Source: Protea cynaroides (taxonomy: Eukaryota; Streptophyta; Magnoliopsida; Proteales; Proteaceae). Taken from it: a DNA stretch of 64,000 nt. The position numbers and the translations under genes were made by a program. Location: the NCBI GenBank assembly GCA_028583415.1, contig CM053265.1, forward strand, positions 21,770,830 to 21,834,829. The letters are read 5' to 3'. Below are positions 43,602 to 54,209 of this stretch, piece by piece (within the stretch, counting starts at the first letter, position 1; each line of letters begins with the position of its first letter). The notes under the pieces were generated by a model, which did not search any database, was not told the origin of the DNA, and worked only from the letters and a program-made list of their open reading frames with translations.

Positions 43602-44660
43602 CAAATCTTTTTTATGTACCCATCCATGCTGCTGAGGTGTAAGCACATGATTGGAAAGAGGCATCACCAGATAGGTAAGATGATCTCACATGTATCGAGC
43701 AGAGTGGACTTAGAAGTGTTTACATGGCAACACTACTTAGAAAGCAAGGAAATGTTCACATCACGAATACATCAAATGCCTAATACCTTTCACGAAAAAA
43801 AAGAAGCCTAATACCCATTTATTCTTGGGTTTGCAAGTAGCTGACCATTTAATTACAATTGCTTTGCATTTATCCGGATCTCTAGATCAGATAAAATTAC
43901 TCATCCACCTTTCTAGAAGTTTAACCAGCGATGCAGGCCAATAATAAATTGAGAAGTTGTGAATAAGAACACCACAGAGCACAGAGTGTACCAAATTAAC
44001 TCTACCTACCAGCAATAAAAGGCGCCCATTCCAAGCAAAGAATTTCTATTTGAATTTATCCCATTAAAGGCAGGAGATTATCCTTTCGAACATGATCTTT
44101 GAATATTTCCACCCCAAGGTATTTAGTAGGAAAATTTCTTTCTGCAAAACCCAAAATGGAGATGATCAAAGATTTTCAAGTTACAGGGAGGTCATTGAAG
44201 TAAACTTTACTCTTTGAGAGATTAAGAAGCTAGCCAGAATAGGCTTGGCAGCTATCCAGAAATCCCTTCAATTTCACAACACCTCTGAGTTCAGCAATCA
44301 TGAAAATAAGTATGTCATTTGCAAATAGAAGATGCATAAGAACATCCATGTTCTGAGAGCTCCAAAGAGAGGTTGTCAACCCCTTCTTTCTAAGAAGATG
44401 CAAGCTCCTACAAAGAACATCTTCAACAAGAATAAATAGCAAAGGAGATAGGGGATCCCCTTGCCTTAGGTAGCGACCCACACCAAAAAATCCCACTAGA
44501 TCACCATTGAAAAGAACAAATAGCCGAGCTGCTTTTAAGATTTCATAAAACCTAGCATTCATGACTTTAGAGACATTGGCCCTACGCATCACATCAAAGA
44601 GAAAGTCCCAGTCAAGAGAATCAAAAGCCTTCTAAATATCCAACATCAGAGCAATATTCC
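43602..44660 (-). pseudogene. LINE reverse transcriptase
   Basis: The main frame 44230-44592 holds LRQGDPLSPLLFIL and LLFANDILIF. The catalytic motif FADD has become FAND, so one Asp is lost. Upstream (about 44600-44650) KAFDSLDWDFLF is readable after a stop, and downstream pieces include KYLGVEIFK. LINE RT primes on nicked chromosomal DNA; this copy is inactive. Confidence 0.88.
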
Positions 44661-44770
44661 AACCTTTACGCCAAGAGTGGTGTCCTCTACTACAATAGAC
44701 TCCATCTGAGCAGTAGCAAAAAAGGTACCTACGCCAAAAGCTGAAAAAAGAATTCAATTTCGAGGGATGA

Positions 44771-45056
44771 GCTCCCATCCTAGCTTAGCGAGAAGTCCAG
44801 TATCAGTGCAATCCTATCACAACATTACATTGATGCAATTAAAATAAATAAGTAAAGTGTGTGGCATTCAAGTGTGTATGCTACCATGGTCTGCCCGTAC
44901 CCTAGTGAGGATCTATCCGAACCTTATCCCCCCTAGACTATGCTCGTGGCTCCCCCCTGAACATATGCTTGTGACTCCTCCCCTGAGCACCCAAACCTTC
45001 CCTCTTTTAGTATTTCCCCTCACTAAAGCACAAGTCATATGACCATGAGTGATGAA
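44771..45056. other. Short spacer, nothing recognised
   Basis: Between the truncated LINE and the Gypsy-4 LTR. Contains CT-rich lines (44930-45010), no domain. Confidence 0.5.
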
Positions 45057-47196
45057 TGTCACACCCCAATTCTTGATGAACTAGAAGTGTGAATGAATCA
45101 TCATATGAACCAACGGTTTAAGCCAGGATCACATAGGACCATGCCAATAATCAAACCATACATATCCACAACACAATCAAAGATAATAAATAATAAGTGA
45201 AAGTATGTATTAATGAGCTGAGTGTCTAATGATAAATACTATATAAACCAATTATCATATATAAACCAAAACATAGTTTAAATATCTATTACAAATCCCA
45301 TAAACCAAATACGAAAATATAACCCTAGGTGTAAACACAGTGAAAATACTCGCATGAGGAGTCATGCTCGTCCACCATCGCTTATACGTCAAAAGCCACC
45401 ACGTGTCCATACAATGATGCATTGACATAGTCTTCGACAGTTGTACCTGCATCATCAACTAAAATAAATATGATATCGTAGGGTGAGTACACAAATTACC
45501 TCAATGAGTAAGCAAAACAATGCAGTAAACATATGCATGATGTCAATTCATATTTGGTCTGGTATAAGTTTGTAATGTACTATGGCAAGGATAGGCGGCC
45601 ACCACACCTCCATACATGAGACCGTGAGCATGCCCAACGGATTATACACCGTTGTCGCCCCACATCACCCACTACAGAATAAAGATAGAGCTATAATCTA
45701 ATGGATCACATACTGCCAGCACTCCCCCTAATACTCTATCCCAGACCAGTATGTATGCCCCTGCTGGTAAGGGCTTGCAAACTAAGTTCATGTTTAACGA
45801 ATCCTAGATGTCATCAGATTTATATCCAAAACCTTACCCCAGCATCCTTCAATATGACACAGAGATAGAGCTAGGGTCCATTGACAGAGCTACAGCTACA
45901 CACCGCGATCACCCCCCTGATACCCTATGACGTACTAGTTCCTCTGAAGTAATGGCGATACGATGATATTAGTATGGTGAATGGTTCGATGCTACAATTT
46001 CTCTCCATTCAACACACCAACCACACACAAGCACATGCCTATCCTCATCATCAATATCATGAAAACAATATAAATAAATATACAAGATATATATAGCAGT
46101 TTATTGGATGACATGTGAGATGCACAAACAAACATACAAAACATGACATCAGTCAAGTTAACAGAAAGTAAATGGTAGCTTATTATTAACCAATTAGTTT
46201 AGATCTTGTTTCCTCACCTATTGTATGATGTGTGTTACTTACCAAAGCCTTAGAAACTATATAGAACTAGTAGAACACCTAAACAATTAATAAGATTAAA
46301 TAAGAAACTCCATTCTGTCAAGTTATTGTACTCTGTTTCATTGTTCGGTCCCTAATTTAGGCCTTTCGGACATTGTCTAGTCGAATTACCAGTCTTGTAT
46401 TGGTTAATCGATGAATTATCCAGACAATTCATTTCATACTTCCCAAGAGTAACTAGTTAAGGGACTGGACAATCCCTGAGTCATATTCCAGGATTGTCTT
46501 TCAGTCCAAAATCTTTCTGAGTCAATTATTCGGCTCAACAATGGGATCCATCCTAGGGTTATTCTATGGCTATTAATTCCTTAAGGTTGGTCCTTTAAAG
46601 AGACCCTAACTTTTATAGTTTGTTATGGAGTTTACATAGGAGATCCTATGATTACAATCACTATGTTGGGTTCGATCTGCCAATACTGTAATTGATATCC
46701 CAATCCAAATCAAGTCTTAAATTTTTACAAAATAGGAGACTTACCATTGGCTTTTTGATGTAATGGGCTTGAAATTGATGATAACTTCTTCTTCTGTAAA
46801 GATTTCTTGCTTTCCTTAAGCTTTTTTCTCCTTTTTCTCTTTTCTTTCCTTCAGTTCTAGGGTTGAGATTAACCAAAAGATTGAGAGAAGCTAGAGGGAC
46901 GTCCTCTATATAGAGAAAAAGTATCCATATAGAGTCCTCTCTCAATTAGGAGAGTGATCTCCTCAAATTAGGAAACTTTCTTAATCTCAGAGACAGATTC
47001 TGGGCTTGATCGGTCGACTGATCAGTCGCCCAACATGAGGATCCGATAACCTAATTCTACCCACTAGAAACCTACGAAGATAAGGTTTATACCTGGCACC
47101 TTGGTTCTTTCATCCATTTGGTTTACTTCAGCCGATTATAATGGGAAGACCTGACACGACAAGAATAACCCAGATTAGTGGAGTGTGGGTCTTACA
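45057..47196 (-). repeat. Gypsy-4 3' LTR, 2140 bp
   Basis: TGTAAGACC (47196) to TGTGACA (45057) on the minus strand, after purine tract AAGGGAGATT (47197-47206). TATA 46914-46925; donor-like ATG/GTAAGT at 46744; acceptor-like GATGATGCAG at about 45447. This LTR has few GGTCGACC words; CGGTCGACTG occurs at about 47010. Confidence 0.9.
45325..45447 (-). other. Conserved 41-codon frame at the LTR end (Gypsy-4)
   Basis: TTVEDYVNASLYGHVVAFDV, a premature TAA at codon 21, then DEHDSSCEYFHCVYT and TAG at the shared stop position. Confidence 0.4.
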
Positions 47197-47503
47197 AATC
47201 TCCCTTAAAAATAAATTTTGTCCTCAAAATTTATACATACCTTTCGAGTCGAATAGGTGAGGATATTATTTTCGCATAGCATTTTCCTCTTTCTACATTA
47301 TCTCTTTCACATCTTGGCTTCTCTAGGTGACCTTGACATAATAAATATCTCGATTGCGAAGATGTTGCACCTTCCGACTAGTTATCTCGGTTGGCACTAC
47401 TTTGAACGTCAGGTCCTTTGTCAAATCTGATAGATCCACAGTCAAAACTTATGTTGGATTTCTAGTGTATTTCTTCAATAGTGAAATATAGAATACATCA
47501 TGT
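47197..47503 (-). pseudogene. Gypsy-4 chromodomain and integrase tail
   Basis: Minus-strand sequence parallels 63260-63570 (Gypsy-6) and 32040-32350 (Gypsy-2), which encode the chromodomain and the end of integrase. It breaks at about 47503, within the integrase tail that resumes near 50748/53160. Confidence 0.8.
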
Positions 47504-47509
47504 TAAACA

Positions 47510-47945
47510 GGGTACTAAAAGATCTTGGAAAAAGAAAAGGAAAGCGGGAGAGAGAGGAAGACATGAAAGAGGGGGCTTTAGGGTTGAGATGAAATCTAAA
47601 AGATCTTGGAGAAGAAAAAGGAGGGGGGGAGAGAGGGAGGACGTGAAAGAGAAGGGGTTTTCTAGAAGAAGAATGAGAAAAGGAAAGAAAGGAAGAAGAA
47701 AAAACATGAGAGAGGAAGAAAAGAAAGGAAAGAAGAAAAATGGGAGAGAAAAAAGATTTTCTAGAAAAAGAAGAAAAGGAAAGAATGATCTTCTAGAAAA
47801 TGAGTGAAAAATTATAAATAGGAGAGAGGAGGGATCCTTTTCCATACCAGAGAGAGGGGAAGGGGTGAGAGGGAGAGAAACGTGAGTGAGAGAGAGAAAA
47901 AGAGAGAGAGGAGGGGGGGGGGGATTCACATTCAAAGGGGGTTGA
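47510..47945. repeat. Purine-rich low-complexity block
   Basis: Almost pure A/G on the plus strand, ending with a run of 12 G (about 47912-47923). AAAGATCTTGGA-AAG and TTTTCTAGAA phrases repeat. The long frames on both strands (47481-47807, 47498-48013) are compositional artefacts. Confidence 0.9.
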
Positions 47946-49624
47946 TACAACCCCCAATCACCCTTCATCAACGGTTTCGCTCGATTTGAGCTCAAGGTTA
48001 GTACTCTAAACAAATTTAGAGGTCGCTATAATGCCCGAATGCCAATTTTGCTTGAAAAAGACTAATTTTCATGAAATCTCAATCATGAATGCTCTATTCC
48101 ATGCTTGTTAATGTTAGGATGCCTATGTCTAACATTTTTCATGAATGATAATTTGTCTAAGCTATTCAATGATGAATTTTTGATTGATATACAATGATGT
48201 TTGATGTTTTTTGTAAATTTCATAAAGTGATTTTCTGATATGAAAATTCCAGATTTAGGGTTCAAACTTAGGACGTACATCATATGTATTTTTTCTAAGC
48301 TTTTGAAGCCAAAATTTTTATGGGAGTCTCTCTGATATGATAGAAGACTACCCTAAAAATTTCGTTCCATTTAGAATTGGGGAAATATATCAAAAAATTT
48401 GTCTTTGACATTGCTATTTTTTCTCGGATGTAATGCAATCCTCCATCGAAAAGTCTCTAGACAAAGGCCTTATGGCCATAATCAGAAAATCCACTTAACA
48501 TGAACTTTTTAGACATGAAAGTATTCTAAAAAATGGCACTGGTTTCATATTTTTTCCATTTTTTCTTGAATTGATATCAATTTTTAAGTGCATAGTGCTT
48601 TGATTTCAGATCTGTCATGATGTGCTGATTTGCATGATTGAAAAGAGTCATTTTTCACAAAGAAAATATACTGTTTTAACTTATTTTTCTTAATGAAATT
48701 TTAGATCAGACAGTTATCTACATAGATATATGTCTGTATTTAATTTTCATTAAGAATATAATTTTATTTGGAATTTATGGTGCAACTGGTCAAAAATATG
48801 GAACAGACCTGACCAGTGTATTTTCCTGTACTTCGGGAATATTTTCGACCTGCTATGTCTTTTAGGATTAGCTTCCTTGGACAAAATGTTGGCCTCTGGT
48901 CTTCTTTTCAGGGATATCTTTTAAGAATTTTTTGAGTAAGTACAGTGCCCTATGTGCCCATTTTGGTCCAGCCTGACAAAGCTGTCATCTTGCTACGTGT
49001 TCCATCATGTTTTGATTGATTCTCATATGCTTTGGTTGCTTCTCACATGCCATATTTGATGCTATGCTATGTTCGGATGCTCGTATGCATACGCTACTAT
49101 AATTGGAATGGTCACACTGCCATAATTGGAATAGTCACACTGCCATATATAGAATGATCACATTGCCATAATTGGAATAATCACATTGCCATGATTCTTG
49201 CTGTTTTGGAATACTACACATGCTTATTGCCATATTTGTCTACTACACTTGCTCACACATTACTGCCATGTTTGGATGCACACTTACCATGTTTGTATTG
49301 ATTCACATGCTCACTTGCCATTTTTGGCTGATGTGTTGCTAATTTGATATATTTTCAACATGCTATATTCGGATGCTTACACTGCTATATTTAAGCTCAC
49401 ATTGCTTTGTTAGATTGTTTACATTGTACAACAACTAGGGCAAGATACACCCTAAGATGGAAAGAATTGAACAATTAGGGTAGTGAAACCCTAAAAATGG
49501 AAAGAATAATTAGGGCAAGATAAACCCTAGAATAAAGAGAATAATTAGGGTATGAAACTCTAAAAAATGAAAATCACAATGAAAAGGGATAGGAAACCCT
49601 AAAAACCTAAAAATGGAAACAATT
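47946..49624. other. AT-rich part of the Tat-like LTR, no gene
   Basis: No domain on either strand. 49080-49380 contains loosely repeated phrases (CACATTGCCATAATTGGAAT and variants). Confidence 0.6.
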
Positions 49625-50004
49625 AAAAATGGTAGGAATTTAGGTCTCATCCCTAGATCCTATTGACAAAAATAGAAAGAATTCGGTACACATCCCAAAT
49701 AAAAATGGTAGGAATTTAGGTCTCATCCCTAGATCCTATTGACAAAAATAGAAAGAATTTGGTACACATCCCAAATAAAAATGGTAGGAATTTAGGTCTC
49801 ATCCCTAGATCCTATTGACAAAAATAGAAAGAATTTGGTACACATCCCAAATAAAAATGGTAGGAATTTAGGTCTCATCCCTAGATCCTATTGACAAAAA
49901 TAGAAAGAATTTGGTACACATCCCAAATAAAAATGGTAGGAATTTAGGTCTCATCCCTAGATCCTATTGACAAAATTGGAAGGATTTTGGTACACATTCC
50001 AAAT
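49625..50004. repeat. 76 bp tandem repeat, five copies
   Basis: Copies start at 49625, 49701, 49777, 49853 and 49929 (AAAAATGGTAGG). The first four are almost identical; the last has several changes. Exact period and near identity point to recent expansion by replication slippage or unequal exchange. Confidence 0.96.
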
Positions 50005-51109
50005 CCGACTCTCAAAACCCTTTCGAACTACGTCGTACCTGATTTCTAGGGCAAACCCTAGAATACGTAGGCAATTTGGGAATCCCAAATACGGTACAAA
50101 GCCACCCATCAACCATACATCCGGATAAACTTCAACTTGAACAACAAAGAATCTAATTGAAGCAAATGCATAAATCACGTCCATAATCTTTAATCACACA
50201 ACCCATTTTTCGAACTACGTTTTTGGACTTGATTTCCGGATTGGAATACGTAGGCGTTTGAGATGTCTTACATCTCAGATTCAGTCCAAGACCGAACCAT
50301 CTTTGGTTCGGTTCATTGTATGATATTGTACATTACATTTGCTTGTTTATTTGCTTTAAAACATGATTGGCTGAACCCTAGGTTAGAATAACTTAGCAAC
50401 TTGGTTTAGGACATCCCCCATTGAACCCTAGTCATCCAGTTGACCAAGCACAGTCAAAATTAGAAATTAAGGAAAGTTTAGGAGGCCGATATTGATCGGG
50501 CGGTTTGGGTGCCTAACACCTTCCCATAACCGTACCACGAATACTTCCCGATCTCTTGCGGACCAAAGAACCGATCATTGGGTCACGGTCAATAGAAGTC
50601 TTACCTTAGGGTGAGGCTACATTTTTAGAGGTCCTAGACCTTTCTAGGTGGCGACTCCAACAAAACAAATCGATCTTCATCGATACGGGATACACATTTC
50701 CATCTAGAAGAGGATCACGTCGATTTTCCATTGTCCTCACAGGTAGCACGAGTTAATATGTAAGACCCGTATCGTACTAACCAGTCTTACCACCTTGTAT
50801 CAGGTCTTCCTATCTTGGTCGGGCCAAGCAGACCAAGTGCATAAAGAAACCACAAGACCAGGTATGAAATTGAACCCAAAAAACAATCAATTAGAAGCAT
50901 GTGGTCGCATAACTAAACAGGTGTGGTCGACCACACCACAGATTTTAGCGACCATAAAAATCTGGGTCATGTGGTCGCAAGTTTCTGACTGTGTGGTCGA
51001 CGGGTTCTGCGACCACACGAACCCAGTCAGACTCCGTGATTAGGAAACCTTCCTAATCCGAAGGGGGTTCTTTCTTAATCTAAGTAGGACTCTATATGAA
51101 TGATTTTTC

Positions 51110-51120
51110 TCTATATATAG
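51110..51120 (+). promoter_or_regulatory. TATA box of the solo LTR
   Basis: TCTATATATAG, followed by a GA-rich leader (51160-51210), as in sister LTRs. Confidence 0.7.
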
Positions 51121-52761
51121 GATGTCCCTTAGCCTCTTTCATCTTTTTAGAACTCAAACTGAAAGAGAGAGAAAGAGAAGAGGAGGAAGAGAAGGAGAAT
51201 TTAAAAGGAAGACTAAGAGGAGGAAATTCAGAGAGAACTCTGAATCTTCAACAAGTTTAAGGTATGAAAACACACCCAATATCAATTGAATGCCTAGAAT
51301 AGATCATGAAGGAGATAGGGATTCAAAGTGAGACTCAATCATTAATCCATGGATAAATTCTAAGAGATCCATGGAAGGAATCTATTAGGATGATGGATTG
51401 TGTAAAACTACTAGTTTTAAGCCATAGAACAATCATAAGAAGGATCATGATGATAAACCAAGGAATCAAAACATGAAGGAATTGAGTTGGGACTGAAAAG
51501 TTGACCATCACATGTGTGGTCGCATGTGTGGTCGCATGATATGCGACCGCACGAGACACACATATCTGACCATACACCCTCGGGAAGTCTAAGGAGGGTG
51601 TGATCGCATGTGTAGTCGCATGACATGCGACCACACGAGAGACACATGATCGACCATATACCTTCGGGAAGTTCCAGGGAGGGTGTGGTCGCATGTGTGG
51701 TCGCATGGTATGCGACCACACCTTTCGACTACACACCCTGTGGTCGCAGAAACTGAGACCACAGGTGCAGCCACACCTGCGACCACTCAGTTTCTATTAG
51801 TCTGAATTGTTGAAAAAATTTTAATTTAAAATCTATAAATTTGTTAGGTTTTCAAGTGGTTTAAAAGTGATTTACAAAGCTTGAACGAGGAATTACCATC
51901 GACCAAAGGTGAGGAAACAAGACCTAAATTAATTGGCTAATAATAAACTATTTTTATTTATTGAGTCCAATGCCATGTTTGATTCTATGCTTGTATACTT
52001 ATAATGTGCATTTTACGTGCCATCCAATATTCTTGCTATTACTGCTCATGCATATTTAATTCTGTTTATTTATAACATGATGATGATGATGATGCTATGA
52101 ATAAGCATATGAATGTATGTGTGTGGTTAGTGTGCTTGATGCGAGTGGAGCATCAAGGGGAGGACATGACATTGTGGTTCATCCTAGTCACCAGACTCTA
52201 GCTCTATCTCTACTCAAGTCTTGTCCACTGACATCATCGTATCGCCATTACCTTAGCAGAACTATTACGTCGTAGGGCATCAGGGGAGGTGGTCTCGGAC
52301 CGTGTAGTCTCTGACTCTATCGGGGGCCTTAGCTCTATCTCTATGGACGTATTGAGGGATGCTGGGGTGAGGCCTTGGATACATTGTTTGGCATTAGGAT
52401 TGGTTAGTTGTGAGCCCAGTTTGTAAGCCCTCGCCAATAGGGGCTTACGTGTTGGTATGGGTAGGGGATCAGGGGAAGTGTTATGCGGTGTTTGATCCAA
52501 GCACTTTAGCTCTATCTCTATTTCATGATGGATGCATGTAGGACGGCAATGGTGTTTGATCCATTAGACGGCTTCACACACTAGTGTATAGAGGTGCGAT
52601 GGCCACCAATCCTTTCTATAGCATATTGTAAACTTATAAACCAAACCAAAGATATGAATTGAATGCATGCATATGTTTATTGCATTGTTTTGTTTTCTCA
52701 CTGAGCTCAAGTTGGAGAGCTGACCCTCGCGCGCGTAATTCTTTTAGTTTCTGATGTTGCA

Positions 52762-52884
52762 GGTGCTACCATTGAAGACTTTATTAGTGCGCCAACGTAT
52801 GGATGTATGGTGGCTATGGATGAGCAAGCTGTGGAGGACTATTATGATTCGTTAAGCAAGCGTTTCAACTATGGATGCGCTTAG
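52762..52884 (+). other. Conserved 41-codon frame at the LTR end (solo LTR)
   Basis: Open throughout: ATIEDFISAPTYGCM, AMDEQAVEDYYD and an end NYGCA before TAG. No Met near the front; the first is at about codon 16. Confidence 0.42.
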
Positions 52885-53160
52885 TGTTTAACTTTCGTAT
52901 TTGGATATTTGTAATATGGATTAACTTATGTTTTGGTTACTTGAAGATAACTGGAATATTAATTACTTATCATGATTAGACCTCAGTTCATTATCTATAA
53001 GACTTTCACTATTTACTTTATTTACTCTGATTATTAATGTGAAATGTGTTTTGATTTAACATGGTTGACATAGCCTATACGAGATCCTGGTTGAACCGTT
53101 GGATTATTGACGGTTCATCACACCATTCTAGTTAGTCCAGAATTGGGGTGTGACATAATA

Positions 53161-54209
53161 TGCTATTTTTTTACGTCTTTCCAAGATCTCATAAGGTCCA
53201 ATGTATCTGGGACATAACTTCCCCTTTTTATCGAACCATTTTAGACCCCGCATAAGTTATATCTAGTAAACTCAAGGTCTCAACATCGATTATCCCCATA
53301 CTACTTTTAACGACCTTGAGCTGTCTTGACCCTTTCTTTGATCTGATCAACCACTCGACAAGTATCTTTCACAAACTCTAGCCCCACTTTTCTTTGATCA
53401 TTAACTTCATTCCAAAACAAAGGGGATCGAACCTTCCTACCGTACAATGCTTCATAAGGTGACATCTGTATAGTAGCTTGGTAGCTATTGTTGTACGCAA
53501 ACTCGATCAGTGGTAACTTCTCATCCCAAGCTCCTTTGAAATCAATAGCATAAACTCAAAGCATATCTTCTAGAATCTGGATGGTCCATTCAGACTGACC
53601 ATCGGTCTGAGGGTGAAATGTTGTACTAAACTTCAACTTCGTCCCCATTGCTTTTTATAGTCTCTCCCAAAACTTTGAAATAATGCATAGATCTCTGTCG
53701 GATACTATGCTCTCGAACACACTATGCAATCTGACAATGTTATCCACATACAACTTGGCTAGGCGCTCTAAGGTATATTGAGGTCATATAGCAACAAAGC
53801 GAGTAATTTTTATAAGGCAATCAACTATCACCCAAACTATGTCAACTGATCTAGGAGTCAGTGGTAACCTAGTGATGAAGTCCATAGTGATGCAGTCCCA
53901 CTTTCATGTAGGTTTAGGCAGTGGTTGTAGTAAATCTATCGGTCTCTGTCTTTCGGCCTTTACTTGCTGACAATTCAAACACTAGAATACGTGCCTAGCA
54001 ACATCTACTTTCATTCCTCTCTACCAATATAATTTCTTCAGATCATGATATATTTTTGTACTTCCATGATATACTGAATACGGAGTAGAATGGGCTTCTA
54101 ACATTATTGTCTCTAAGGTTCGAGTTTTTACCTTCAGGTATACACAATCGTCCTCTGTATCTCAGTACCTTATTTGCATCTAATGTAAAGTTAGGATTTG
54201 GCTTACCTA
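53161..54209 (-). pseudogene. Gypsy-4 integrase
   Basis: Minus-strand translation in pieces: YHGSTKIYHDLKKLYW and CLNCQQVKAERQRP (zinc-binding part, about 53960-54090), ITMDFITRLP (first Asp), VSDRD (second Asp), TDGQSEWTIQILEDML (Glu), FAYNNSYQATIQMSPYEALY. The three catalytic residues look present, but stops are frequent. It is separated from RNase H by the 4 kb solo LTR. Confidence 0.86.

Larger units (their letters stand above)
42036..44770 (-). mobile_element. LINE body, 5' truncated, interrupted by an hAT-like element
   Basis: Minus-strand order: RT (44640 down to about 44000), the region after RT, the hAT insertion (42993-43593), a zinc-binding domain (42439-42699), then RNase H. The 5' half of the LINE (endonuclease) is absent; homology is lost at about 44770. 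Many stops. Confidence 0.85.
47503..50747 (+). mobile_element. Tat/Ogre-like LTR fragment inserted in Gypsy-4
   Basis: It consists of a purine-rich block (47510-47940), 1.5 kb of AT-rich sequence, a 76 bp tandem array and a tail. The tail carries GTGCCTAACACCTTCCC (about 50510-50526) and GGTGGCGACTCC (about 50649-50660), phrases I associate with the LTR end and primer region of plant Tat/Ogre-group gypsy elements. Compared with the other gypsy tails, about 30 bases of Gypsy-4 are missing at the insertion. No coding part. Assignment moderate. Confidence 0.6.
50759..53155 (+). mobile_element. Solo gypsy LTR with TAATA target duplication, 2397 bp
   Basis: TGTAAGACC (50759) to GGTGTGACA (53155), flanked by TAATA on both sides (50754-50758 and 53156-53160). 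With no internal region, it is the product of recombination between the two LTRs of a full element. TATA at 51110-51120; donor-like AAG/GTATGA at 51262; acceptor-like GATGTTGCAG at about 52762. Dense TGTGGTCGC / GGTCGACC arrays at 50900-51020 and 51505-51785. Confidence 0.95.

Noticed and set aside
47481..48013. Long Lys/Arg-rich and Phe/Ser/Pro-rich reading frames
   Set aside because: Both strands are open only because the DNA is nearly pure purine; no domain is present.
49625..50004. CRISPR-like array
   Set aside because: The units are contiguous 76 bp repeats with no spacers, in a plant genome.
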